Of a DNA stretch of 64,000 nucleotides, positions 1-10,824 are shown piece after piece. Both the position numbers and the translations under genes were made by a program. The notes under the pieces are model-generated. The model ran no database searches and was not told the origin of the DNA. It saw nothing but the letters and a program-made list of their open reading frames with translations. Positions within the stretch are counted from its first letter, which is position 1; each line of letters opens with the position of its first letter. The stretch is from Ampelocalamus luodianensis (lineage: Eukaryota; Streptophyta; Magnoliopsida; Poales; Poaceae), in assembly GCA_036346255.1 (NCBI GenBank), contig JAYEVH010000509.1:152246-216245 (forward strand), read 5' to 3'.

Positions 1-601
1 AAATATTAAGCTACTCTATTAGGTGCTATACATTTATGAGCTAGTAAGAGATTGAATTATTCCATGGAGTGTTGGGACAAATCCGAAACGGATCGCAACT
101 CCATGAACTACAACCTCCAAAAATACAAACACAAGGCACATAAGTGGGCATTGTCGCAAGGTAATGACAACAACACAGAAGATATGTAACTTTGGATGTC
201 ACATGCTTAACAGGAAACAGACTACATGGAAGCTAATGCAAATGATCTGAATATTTTCATGGAATGCAAAATTGTTATGATGTGCAGGTAACACAGATGA
301 GAGAGGAAAAGCAACCACCATCACCAGATCCAATATCCAATTCACCTCCCCTACAAATTGGAAGCACACAATTCACCACCTGTCCCAACGAAAAAGCTAG
401 ACGCAGCTGCACCGAGCACTACATCAACCAATCAATCTACTACTACTCAGCACGCCCCCAATCAGAAGTTCAGAACAGCATATACCACCCGTCCCATAGA
501 TCCACAGGTTCAGAAAGCACACCAAGCAGATCAGCAAGCAACGAGAGCCACAACGACGAGATCAGGCAGGTAAACAGGGCAGCCAGCGAGCTAAGGCGGA
601 C

Positions 602-922
602 CTGGGAGCCGTGGGCGAAGGACTTGAGGCGGGCGGAGAAGGACCCCGCGGGGGCGAACCCGGCGCCGGCGCCGAGGTCGTGCTCGAGAGTGAACTGCAC
701 GGCGTTGGACTCGGCGGAACCCGCCGCAGGCGAGGCGTCGGTGGATCGGCGGCGGGAGGAGACCGCCGGCGGGGGCTGGGGCGAGGCGGGGGAGGAGGTG
801 CGGACTCCCTCGAACTCGTCGTCGTCGTGGAGGAGGATCTCGTCGGACTGGAAGGCGGCGGCGAGGGCGAGGGAGAGGGCGGTGACGAGGAGGAGGAGCA
901 GAAGGCGACGCGGCGTGGCCAT
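602..922 (-). CDS. EMC10-like (ER membrane protein complex subunit 10 / plant 'Expp1') exon 1, partial
   Basis: The exon opens with a classical signal peptide: MATPRR followed by a run of Leu/Val/Ala. An acidic stretch (SDEILLHDDDEFEG), a Pro/Ser-rich linker, and the block VQFTLEHDLG...GSFSARLKSFAHGSQ follow. That last block resembles the start of the lumenal beta-sandwich domain of EMC10-type proteins. In the family, the protein is part of the ER membrane insertase complex that handles multipass and tail-anchored proteins. The start is the first ATG before the signal peptide, at 920-922. The exon probably ends after the CAG of 'HGSQ', where AG|GTCC on the minus strand can act as a donor. Reading on gives unconserved residues and then a stop. 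The remaining exons should lie to the left, beyond the window; I found none convincing in 1-600. Assignment is from remembered family features, so moderate. A generic secreted acidic protein is the alternative. Confidence 0.55.
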
Positions 923-1099
923 TGTTTCGCAGCAGAAGAGATACTTTGGAGTTTGGACCTGGCGAGAGATCGAGACGGATGGGGAGTCCTTTGATGGCAG
1001 TAGACGTTGGCGGAAGTACGAGAGGGCTCGGGGTTGGGCCGTTCTTGGGCCGTTGCCGGCAAGCCTAGTGGGCCGGGAAGATCGGGCTGGCCGCCTTTG

Positions 1100-2500
1100 C
1101 CCTTGGGTAAAATAAATTAGGCAACTCTGAAAATGCTGTGGGGAACCAGAAAATTGAAAATTCTCTGACAAACACTAGAAATTTAGGAGAGAAGGGGTGT
1201 GAACGGTTCCATTTAAAAAAATATTTCAATTTTTTAGCAGCCAGGTCTGATAATTTAACCATCGTTGATCCCTACAGACCTTGTTTTCAAAAAATGTTCA
1301 GCAGATATGATTTTTCACGCCAATTCTCTCTCCTATGTTTCAAAATTGTATTATTTTAAAGGGCATGGTGTGTTCTAGATAATAAGTACAATTTCAATTA
1401 TCTAATGTCCTCTAACAAACACCATACTTTTAAGATTGTTGCAGAGACAAATTTTCCAATAAATTATGGTGACCTAGAGCGGGATTCTTTTTTTAGTAAA
1501 CTGCACTCCAGGTCACTAAACTTGTCCAGATGGTTCAACCAGGTCATGGATCTCCCAAACTGCATATCTAGATCACTACACTTGTTTAAGTGAGTTGCGC
1601 CCTAGGTCATTAGCATGCAAGGACATGGTATGTTGACTCGTGCCACTGTGGCGGGTGTGTCATGACGAGGGTGGCCATGTAATCTGCACTCAACCCCTTG
1701 GAGTTTTTGACCTTTTACAATTTTCTCTCCCATTCGACATCCCTATGAGTTGTGGCAATTGTGAGGATGTTGGCACGTGTCAATGTCTAGACTATGCATG
1801 CGATAGCGATAGTTGTTGGGAGCAAGGAATTGAGATCGAGCAAAGTCAATGGCCATGATAATTAAGGTGCTCGATCATGGATATCAAAGAGGCTGCATGG
1901 GTGGACAAGGCATCAACGGTCTACGGTTAGTGATTTTTGCGACTAGATGAGAGCCCCATGTCACAACATGAGTTAATGTGCTATGTCATTGGTTGTATCA
2001 GGGCTGACGTACAGGTGACTTAGACCTACTTGAACCATCCTGGCAAGTTTTGTGATCTATACACATGCGCACAATGCAACACACGCTTCCAATCCGGTCG
2101 GGACGCACGGATGCCGTCACTTCAAAATGCCACCACGGCCGCTGTCGGTTACCACCACGCTGGCCCACCTCACAGAACAAAAGCACGGATGCCCTTTTCA
2201 AACCCCAGTCGAAACATCTTATATTTGAGTTGGAAGTTTCAAAATCCCCTTTGCTCTATAGGTTAAAGCTTTTAAATTTCGATTGAAAGCTACCAAATTT
2301 GAAAGTTTTTTAATCTCAATTGAAAGACCCTAATTGAAAGTTTTTGAATCTTAGTTGAATGTCTCGAAATTGAAAGTCTTCGAATCTAGATTGAAAGTCT
2401 CCGAAGTTCAACGTTGTTGAATCTAGGTTAATTTCAAATCAGGATCATCTTGCGTCAGTTGAAAGTTCGTCTTCTTTGGTTGAAAGTCCCCTAAAACCTA
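1100..2500. other. Intergenic, no gene seen; degenerate repeats
   Basis: No supportable gene. Around 1470-1610 is a motif common in grass repeats, in which 'aggtcactaaacttgt'-like phrases recur with variations. From about 2275 to 2480 short phrases of the type 'ttgaaagtttttgaatct' recur imperfectly every 30-40 bases, like a decayed minisatellite. Confidence 0.4.
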
Positions 2501-2509
2501 GCATCGATA

Positions 2510-2574
2510 CGGAATTTCCTTGGAATCGGACGGTGGCTATGCGTGGGACACCGTCCGATTCCAAGGAAATTCCG
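2510..2574. repeat. Perfect 26-bp inverted repeat (hairpin), 13-nt loop
   Basis: Positions 2510-2535 and 2549-2574 are exact reverse complements, separated by 13 bases. The stem is mixed-composition sequence rather than a simple repeat. Immediately downstream the phrase 'gagtgtcaattcaac' occurs twice, at about 2574 and 2612. Confidence 0.9.
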
Positions 2575-2893
2575 AGTGTCAATTCAACTAAAGGAATAGA
2601 AGCCCCCAGGAGTGTCAATTCAACACTAGCTCACTGTGCTTTTCCAGATCCGACAGTAACTCTATTAGATTTGCCAATGGCACATTCTGATAAGATTAGC
2701 TCCGTGCTCTATTAGATTATCTTTTAGTTTTGCTTCTTATCAGATTAGGTTAGTTTATTGCTCCATCTCCAAGTTGAAGTTTTTAGGCATCGGCCAATTA
2801 AAAGGTGGGCGCACTGTCACTCGATAAACAGCTCTACCTCACCTACTTCTCACGCTCTCTTCTTGCTGAACTCTGGTATTTCCCTGCCGATAA

Positions 2894-3416
2894 TGTTGGA
2901 TTTTAATCTTGACATTATATCTAGCTATTAGTTTTGCATTTTTGTTTAGTTGGAGTGATGTGCAATTAAGTACATGGTGAGGAGCCAGCAAGACGTGGAC
3001 CTGCACACTTGGACGAGTTAGTTGTTGCATGCCGTGTGTGTAGTTTGTTAGTGAGTTAGTTGTATGTAGACGTATGCATGCAAGGAGCTGGTGCATGTGT
3101 GTGCATGTTGTGTATGTAAGGCGTAGGAAGTAGTCAAGTTTGTTACTTGTCGCATGCACCGAGTTATGCTTTATATATTGTACTCATTCATTGTTCTTTG
3201 AGAGAGAATAACGGAGAGGGAAATTGTAGTTCGGCAGTGCGTGTGTGTGACGCAAGATAGAGAGTTGAGTGATTCAACTCCAACAATTGGTATCAGAGAG
3301 ATTCGACATAGGAGAAGTGAAGATGATGTCGTCCAGTGCTACATCGAGGACTAGCGACGCTGCCGACATGGTGACATCGGGGGCAGCAACGAGAGGCCGT
3401 AGTGATGGCACATTAG
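2894..3416 (+). mobile_element. Ty1/copia-type LTR with primer-binding site, rest of element lost
   Basis: The LTR at 2894-3285 (392 bp) begins TGTTGGA and ends TCCAACA, a perfect terminal inversion. It has a TATA-like 'ttatatatt' near 3171. Two bases later comes TGGTATCAGAGAG (3288-3300), the initiator-tRNA-Met primer-binding site typical of plant LTR retrotransposons. A possible gag start (ATGATGTCG, near 3321) runs only about 30 codons to a TAG near 3418. After that the sequence no longer looks like copia internal DNA, and no 3' LTR was found. This is a truncated element. Confidence 0.75.
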
Positions 3417-3682
3417 TATAGGAGACTACGAACGGCGGTGAGAGGCCGTGTTTGTGGTGGTGGCTCCTCCTCTCACATGTGCACTCCCACTAGGCTGCCT
3501 CCTCTGAGCCTACCCCGCTGTAGGTCATGCTCGCTGCGTGCTGATGCCCTGCAACTGCACAGGATTGGTGCAGCACTCTCTTGGAATATTCCAAGGTTTA
3601 TCGAACCCACGAGAACAACCCACAAGAACAAAGGAAAGATAGTCTCTCTTTATTGCAACTATACCTGTCACTAGTTATAATT

Positions 3683-3945
3683 GAAGGAAATAAAGCAAAA
3701 GAATAATTATAATGACCATTGATAAAACAATAAACTAAAATGACTAGAATAACTAACAGTGCCTCGCAAAGAAAAGAATGACTAATAGTGAATAAAGGGC
3801 TCAATAATAATAAGAAGGAAATACAGTAAAAAGATTATTATAATGACTATTAATAAGACAATAAACTAAAATGACTAAAGGACAAATAGTGCCTAGTAAA
3901 GAAAAGAATGATTGGTGCCTTAGGCATCTGAGATTTTGTTTCATG
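3683..3945. repeat. Tandem duplication of an AT-rich ~131-bp unit
   Basis: The unit starting 'gaaggaaat' at 3683 recurs at 3814. Both copies contain 'caataaactaaaatgact' and 'aaagaaaagaatga', with scattered mismatches. It is non-coding. Confidence 0.75.
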
Positions 3946-4419
3946 GTAGATTGGTAGGTAGCAACTTATATTCATAGGTTAGTAGGATCACTTCCCTTTT
4001 CATGGTTTCATGGGCGAGTTACTCTTGTCCCGCCATTCCTCTACTCGTGGAATTCCAAACTCTGTCGTCCACCTCCCGGTCTGACCGTAACCAACATCGT
4101 TTCAATATTAAGGTCGTGTGACCAAATCGACGCATTAAGTTTCGTGATAACTCGTGCTCCTCCGAGTGCTTGTGACCCTACAGATCTCCATCTTGTTCCT
4201 GCAATCAGTGATTATCCTGCAGATCAGAACTATTGTTCTATGTTAATGTTACCACGCACCTTAAATTAGCTATCACGCATAAGCACAGCAAGTATAATCA
4301 ACATGTCCAATGAAACTGAACAAGTCTACCATATATAATTAAGGAAAAGTCCATTTGACACCCTTAAAGTCTTTCGAAAGTTCGGAAATCAACGCTGAAC
4401 TACTAAACCAGACACCTGT

Positions 4420-4842
4420 AAGGTCGAGGAGGCCGGCTAGAGGGGTGAATAGGCGGTTTTAAAAATTCTTTTGGCTAAAACCGAGTTTTATGTGGAATTG
4501 TAAATCATTTTCGGTTTTGTACAATTTAAAACCTAAATCAACTAGTCTTAACTGAGTGCACCAACAAACTAAGACTAAGACAAGAAAAGGAGACAAGCAA
4601 GAAATTTAATTCTACAAATGTAAATTGCAAAAAAGTAAAGCTCAAAAAAGCAAACCACAAGAACACTTGAACTTTTCCCCCAAGTGATTGGAAAATTGCC
4701 GGTTTCCCCTAGTCCAGGTTGAGGTAAGGCCAAACGAATGGGACAGGCTCTACAAATTAAGCCTATAGCTCGAATCTACTCGGTGTTACTCTTCCTCCAC
4801 TCTAGAGATGGCGAGCACCAAGCTACTCACAACCACTCGTTG
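4420..4842. repeat. Non-coding dispersed grass repeat, copy 1
   Basis: It begins near 'ggccggctagaggggtgaataggcgg' and shares an ordered set of blocks with the segment from about 4845: 'ggggtgaatagg.ggttttaaaa', 'gccggt.t.c.ctagtcca.gttgagg', 'aattaagc', and 'ctcttcctccactc'. Such sequences are usually parts of non-autonomous retroelements. I cannot name the family. Confidence 0.6.
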
Positions 4843-4844
4843 TA

Positions 4845-6506
4845 GGATCCAGGATAACCGAAATAGAGGGGGTGAATAGGAGGTTTTAAAACTTTTCGAT
4901 TAATTAAAAATATTAAACAAGATAGCCTTAACAAAGCTTCCTAACACAAAGGTAGAGAAGAAATTACTAGGCTAACCAAGATAATTATGAACTATGTCTA
5001 AACTAGATACAATTCTAGCTAAGCAATTCTACACAATTAAATCGCTGGAAATATAAATGCGAAAGAAGTAAAGACAAGATTAAACCACAATGGAGACAAC
5101 GGAGTTTTTTCCGTGGTATCAAAGACTTGCCGGTCTTCACTAGTCCACGTTGAGGAAGTTTGAACAAATCAAGTCGGCTCCACGAATTAAGCATCAATCC
5201 TCGATCACTAAAGTTGCTCTTCCTCCACTCCGGAGTTAGTGAGCACAACACCAATCACAATCCCTTGCTGGGTCACTTCACAATCTTCTTTGAAGTGATC
5301 TTCGCGCAACTTCTTCTTCAATTCGTCTAGGTGTCGGTAAGCACCAAGAGTAATAAATCGTAGCGCTCACTTGAAGACTATCAAGTGCCTAAGATAATCA
5401 ACTAATGATGTAATACACTTAATAGCTCTCAACTACCTCAAAAAGTGAATTCAATGCAAATGAGTAGAAGAGAGAGCACCAAAACTCAAGTCTATTCAAT
5501 ACAGCTCAGAACTAGTGAGCTTGGTACACGTGGGGGTGTATTTATACCTCCCAACCACAAAATTTAGCCGTTACAACCACTTTCTTGAAAAAATCAAGAT
5601 TTGCAGTAGTACCGCCGTTGAAACCTGGTACTACCAATTTTTCGTATAACGGTTGGAACAACGGCATTTAATGCTCTGAACTAGCCGTTACAAAATAAAG
5701 TTACGATATTACTACCAACTAGAAATTGGTACTCTACCGATTTCCAGAGATCAAGAAACTCAGAAAAACACCTTCTCTGAAAAAAAACATACCACTAATA
5801 AAATATCGGTACTACCGCACTTCGGTAGTACTGCTCTGATTATGCGGTCATACCAATTGTCAAGGGAGATTAAAACTCCCAAAAACACTCTCTCTGTTAT
5901 TTACGTACTGCCATATAAATATCGGTACTACTGACCTGCGGTAGTACCGCAATTGAAATGCGGTCGTTCCAATTTTCAGAGAGGACCAAAAACACTTAAA
6001 AACATGCTCTATGAAAAATACATACCGGCATGTAAATATCGGTACTACCGACCTGTGGTAATACCACAGATTACTTACGATCATACCATTTTTCAAAAAC
6101 ATTTTTCCAGAAACTTAAATCAAGGATGAATCCTAGTTAATCATTATGGCACAAAAATAGCTTCTCAAGCTACTAGCCATGACCTCTCTTTATAGTACGG
6201 TGTTTATCCTATAAACCCAATTTTTTCTCCAAAACACTGAGACTGGTAAAAACAATAAAAGGGTCCTTAGGCTATACAATACCTATGTCTTGATCCAGGT
6301 TGATCTTGCATCATATTTGCATTGCCAATAACCTTATCATCAATCAATCATTGGGACTTTAACATTTAACACATCTTAGCACACATGTTAGTCCCTTAAC
6401 ATAATATTGACATTAATTATCAAAATCAATTTTAAGGGCCTAGAGATACTCACTTGAATGAATCAAGTGTCTAAGCTCGATGGATACTAAATCCAACACC
6501 TAATAC
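4845..6506. repeat. Non-coding dispersed grass repeat, copy 2, interrupted by CACTA-1
   Basis: This is a diverged second copy of the 4420-4842 repeat, with the same block order but a longer 3' part. It contains the TACTACCG tandem array. It is cut at 6506 by the CACTA element; the sequence resuming at 9454 ('tcttaacatggggtgg') may be its continuation. No coding potential was seen. Confidence 0.55.
5590..6100. repeat. Tandem ~107-117 bp repeats built on ATCGGTACTACCG and its inverse
   Basis: 'atatcggtacta' starts at 5812, 5919 and 6036. Each is followed within 30 bases by the inverted partner '(c/t)ggtagtacc' or a variant. Earlier, weaker units begin near 5600. Each unit could fold as a short hairpin, because the two GTACTACC blocks are mutually complementary. 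Confidence 0.75.
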
Positions 6507-9453
6507 CACTACTATAGAAAAGGTCTTGACAGACGGTTCAAAAACGTCATCACAGATAGTTTTGTGAGCTGTCTGAGTTTATAGGTCAGTAATGACATAA
6601 GGTCAACACAAACGGTTTTTGAACCATCTATAAAAAAAGCTATCATAGACGGTTCTGAACAAGAACCATTGTGATAGTTTTTTCTATTGCAAAAAAATCA
6701 GATTTTGAGCCAAACTAATCAATTGCTAGACAGTAGTTTCCATATGCAACCTCTAGCAAGACAACTAAACTTCAATGAAAATTCTGATGGCAAACACATT
6801 ATAGGAAAGGGAAACCAAAAATTTTCACAATGTCCCCTTCGAATGGAAAAAAAGATTAAAGTTACAAAGTTACAGATGAAAGGGAAACCATCTGTGCCTC
6901 CAAGCTCCTGAAGAACTCATTAGCTAAAGAACTCATCGGCTTCTTGGATTGGTCTTGTGAGCTCTTCTCTGTACTGTAGGGATATGGGTAGGCTACGATA
7001 GCAATAATTCAAAAACTTTCTACCACGTAAACCAGGATGCTAAGCAAGTAGATGATCACAGATCGTTACCACCAGACGTGCAGTGCAGCAGAAGATGAGT
7101 TGGAGCAGTCTGATCCAACGAAGAGCACGTCGGTGAAGAGTCGTAGTCAATCGTCCAGTGTCCTCGCGAGTCGATCGTCTCCTCCAGCAACCTCTAATGT
7201 CCCTTGTGAAGATCGTTGATCGTCCTCAAGCGCAACAGCAACCGTAGTAGTGCCTCTACAATATCTACACGTCCAGGGAAGGAACAACCAAACGCCAGTG
7301 TGCTAGCACCAAGTCGCACGGCGGGGCTCTCTCAGGAAGATGGGGGCTAGAGTTTCGGTAGAGCAACTCATATCTCTCGTATATCCCCAATAGCCTCAAG
7401 TATCTCCTTATATAGTGCCCCATGACGGATCCTATCCGAACACGTTTGGCGAATCGTATTCGTACTAATTTGTTCTAACCCATTAAGTGTGTGACTCGTT
7501 AGATTTATGTGTAATCGGTTGTGACTCAGAAACCCTTTTCCGACCACAAGTCGTAGTGGTCCCTAGCAGGACATAACGATTCCCGAATATACACAAATTA
7601 CATTGGACGAACCTTAATGCAATATGATCTACGACTAGATCCTCATCACTTACGACCAGCTCGTATCTCGTCACAACCAGTCTGTATTTAAGTACAATCA
7701 GTTCGTAACTCCTTACGAACAGTTAGTACTTAAGTACGACTCACCAAATCAGATATGACCAGTTCAGATTTAGTCTCGACTAGATTCAGAACTCCTTACG
7801 ACTGTGTTTCACCACTCTGTGATTACATTCGACCGGCCTACCACCAACAGATCTCCATACGCACCACCAGAATCGATCGAACTAAGTGACCTACTCGTGT
7901 ATTCTCCTTTTGTCTCACGATATCTGGTTTGAACTCCATGTGAGATATATGTCATCCATGGACTGTTCAATACTTTCTCGATCGAGTATTGGATAACCTT
8001 ATGTGGTCGAACTCTTTGACCATGAGTGGCATGGCCATGCACTTTCTTTATCCGACCACTTTGAGGGGCCTAGATATATCTCTCCCATTATGTTAGGAGG
8101 GGCAAATACCATATCTGACCAGTCACATCCCTTCGCATATTTTATAGTATACCCGAAAGCTATCTTTATAACTACCCAGTTACGAGTAGTGTTTGGCAAC
8201 CCCTAAGAGTGCTATTACACATGTAGAAAACCATATTGATCTCAGGTCTAAGGATTATACATCATCATTGCTTGAGACCAACTAATGACACATAGAATTA
8301 TAACAATCTCAATAGTGTCTCAAGGTGGGTCTATCCAACCCCATGTTCTCTAACATGCGTTCACATTATTAATTTAATATCCCCATATCCATGACTGGTG
8401 AAACATGGTCATCAATCAATATATGTGTTGGTCGTAGAGTCACTAGTGTTCCAGCCAGTGACATTCGACCAAGAATACTTTTAGAACGACATCACATAAG
8501 TTAAAGAGTTTCACCAATAAGTCACATACTCGTTGATCTATATAACTGATGATTCATTCAAGGAACAAATAATATTTATTCAATAACTCATAAACATAGA
8601 TGTGATATAGTCATCTCTATGATTGCCTCTAGTGTATATCACCAACATGTACCTGACCAGCATATCACAAGCTATTCTTGCATGTCATCTAAGTTCGACT
8701 CAAGCCCGTCGGTAAGGAGAGACGACTAAAAACATCTGACAACACTTCGACCTTAGGTAACACAAAATTAACATCATTTTTTTACAACAAACCTCCAACA
8801 AATTATGTATGTTTTGGAGATGTACACGTACCTTCCAGCAGTCTAGCTACCTCCTGCGACAAACAACGAGCTCCTCTGCATCCCTCCTCATCGTTGTCGG
8901 CTGTGTCTCCTCGCCGAACCACGACGGGGAATTGAGGGTGGTCACCGGAGCTCGGCGTGGGGAGGGGAGAGGGAGAGACTGATGGAAGACAAGGTTAGGG
9001 TGGCTATAATACATAAGGACAACACCAAAACATTTTGCCTCCTGCGCACGCATTCAAAAAATTTCGCTCTCCCACGTTGCGAATCACAGACAGTTTCGTA
9101 CAAAAACCATCTGTGACGACCGAATCATATACGGTTTCATAAAAAAAACATATGTGATGACCGTAATACTTCACAGATGGTTTCATATAAAAATCATCTA
9201 TGATTTTATCATGGCTTGGAATTTTTCTAACTCTAATATCACAGACGGTTCTTGTTCAGAATCGTCTGTGATACTTCACAAATGGTTTTCAACATGAATC
9301 GTTTGTGATATTACTTCTTCACAGACGGTTTTTAGCGTAGCTAGTAACACAGATGGCCGGTAAACCAAAATTATTTGTGATTGTATCTAATACTGACAGT
9401 TTTGGTCAACCGTCTGTAATGAGGCGTCCAATATTAGCCTTTTTGTAGTAGTG
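6507..9453. mobile_element. CACTA-1: non-autonomous CACTA (En/Spm) transposon
   Basis: The left end is CACTACTATAGAAAAGG (6507) and the right end, inverted, is CACTACTACAAAAAGGC (ending 9453). Subterminal copies of TCACAGACGGTT in both orientations lie at 6530-6680 and 9060-9420. These are hallmarks of grass CACTA elements. The flanking triplets are TAC and TCT, so the 3-bp duplication is imperfect or mutated. No transposase was found. About 1.68 kb of its interior is a solo LTR with its target duplication. Confidence 0.8.
6970..8652 (-). mobile_element. Solo LTR, BARE-1/Angela-like Ty1/copia, with 5-bp target duplications
   Basis: The LTR spans 6975-8647 (1673 bp), minus orientation. It reads TGTTGGTGATAT...CTAGAGGCAATC at its start, the signature of BARE-1/Angela/WIS LTRs, and ends ...CCCTACA. 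It is flanked by TGTAC at 6970-6974 and TGTAC at 8648-8652. It is therefore a complete solo LTR formed by recombination between the two LTRs of one insertion into CACTA-1. A related but truncated copy lies in plus orientation at 20724. Confidence 0.88.
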
Positions 9454-10180
9454 TCTTAACATGGGGTGGCTATGCTACGATTTACTTTTAGTTACAAAAT
9501 GGTTCTCAACATTTTCCTTGCTCTTTTCCCCACTCACGTACCAAAAATGGAAGTTTTTACATGTTATACCAAGATATCTTCAGTGTTTTATGCCATATAC
9601 ACATAAAAGAAAATGATTTCTTTGAGTGCCTCTCCTAACTCCCACTTGTAGAATGAATAGAGCATGGTGGAAAAAGTGTATGTACACTACAAACATTTCA
9701 AAAGTTTGAGCATATTCATTGAGATCAATTCCATCATCTTTATTGTGGAATAAGCTAACTTGGTCATCATCTAAAATTCTCAATTCTATGAAAATTAAAG
9801 AACGATCTTAAATTTGTTACATTATTTTTTCAAACATGGAATTCATGTGCACACTAACGAGCATTTTTACTTAAAGTTATAACTTAACTAGTTTCACGGG
9901 TGATGCTAAAATGCTAATGTCATCTGCTCCATCCGCCTCCCTCCCACCACCACATCGTCTGCAGCACCTTTCGCCTCCTATCTCTCTCTCCAGCAACCTG
10001 TCGCTTGGCTCGGCAAAATTTCAACTCAACAAATTCAACTTTCAACACAAAGAATTCCAAAACCTTAAGATCAAATATCAAGCTCTAAACTCGAATTTAA
10101 AAACAATCAAATGGGTGTTTGGGAATTTGAACTGCAAAAATGCAAAATATTCAATCCACCTTTAGCACGAAGTAGAAATT
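9454..10180. other. Intergenic, no gene seen
   Basis: AT-rich sequence. I see no convincing ORF, RNA gene or transposon end. Confidence 0.4.
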
Positions 10181-10188
10181 CTTCAGGC

Positions 10189-10350
10189 CCGAGCCCGGCC
10201 CGGCCCGAAAATCGTGTTTTATGTTCAAAAATATTGTTTTAATTATTTTTTGGAATAAAAAATAATATTTAATTTATTTTCAGAATTAAATAAATATATT
10301 TTCATTTTTTAATCATTTTTACTGGAATTTCGGGCCGGGCCGGGCTTTGT
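10189..10350. repeat. GGCCCGGCCCG terminal inverted repeat around an AT-rich core
   Basis: 'agcccggcccggcccgaaaat' near 10190 is matched, inverted, by 'atttcgggccgggccgggct' near 10324. Between them lie about 120 bases of strongly AT-rich DNA. The arms may be a MITE-like element; no flanking duplication is clear. Confidence 0.65.
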
Positions 10351-10680
10351 TCGGACTAGAATTCCAATCCCAAGCCTGGCCCGGACAGGGGCGGGATCGG
10401 GCCGGGCTGCCCATGAACAGGTCTAGCACGAAGGTACGACGGCGCCGCCCATGGAATGCAGTCGAGACTGTAGCCCCAAGGGTTCCGATAGGGGTGCAAT
10501 TTAGGCGCCAGAAGAAAACACAATGTCCTCGCTAGTGGTGGTGTTCCTTGCTAGCGGTGGGCGGCGCTGTGGGAACAATTAGAGGAGGTGGCATGCCTTG
10601 TGAGTTGGGGTGCAGAGGATCAGATCGCCATGGAGAAGAGCGGGTTGAGTCGAGCAGTTGGGCAAGAAGTAGCAGACATC

Positions 10681-10824
10681 TAAGGGCTTGTTCGAATATA
10701 TTATGATTCGACTCAATCCGAACGATTCGACTCAATCCGTTCGGGTTAACTCAAAATTTGAACTAAAATCCCTTCCAATCCAAATAAATTGGTTCTAATC
10801 CCTCCCTATCAAAACAAGCCCTAA
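10681..10824. mobile_element. Tourist-like (PIF/Harbinger) MITE
   Basis: The element at 10684-10821 begins GGGCTTGTT and ends AACAAGCCC, with TAA on both sides (10681-10683, 10822-10824). A 3-bp TAA/TTA duplication and length near 140 bp fit Tourist-type MITEs. It has no coding capacity. Confidence 0.8.

Noticed and set aside
264..1115. 283-codon plus-strand ORF at the left end
   Set aside because: It is the shadow of the minus-strand EMC10-like exon in GC-rich DNA. Residues are Arg/Glu/Gly-biased with no domain, whereas the minus strand gives a signal peptide and a family-like block.
2894..3285. Considered as a solo LTR
   Set aside because: A primer-binding site and a short gag-like start follow, so internal sequence was once present. 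The 5-bp flanks could not be matched.
8003..8206. Overlapping ORFs near 8.0-8.2 kb
   Set aside because: They lie within the BARE-like solo LTR, are not conserved in the related copy at 20.7 kb, and run on both strands.
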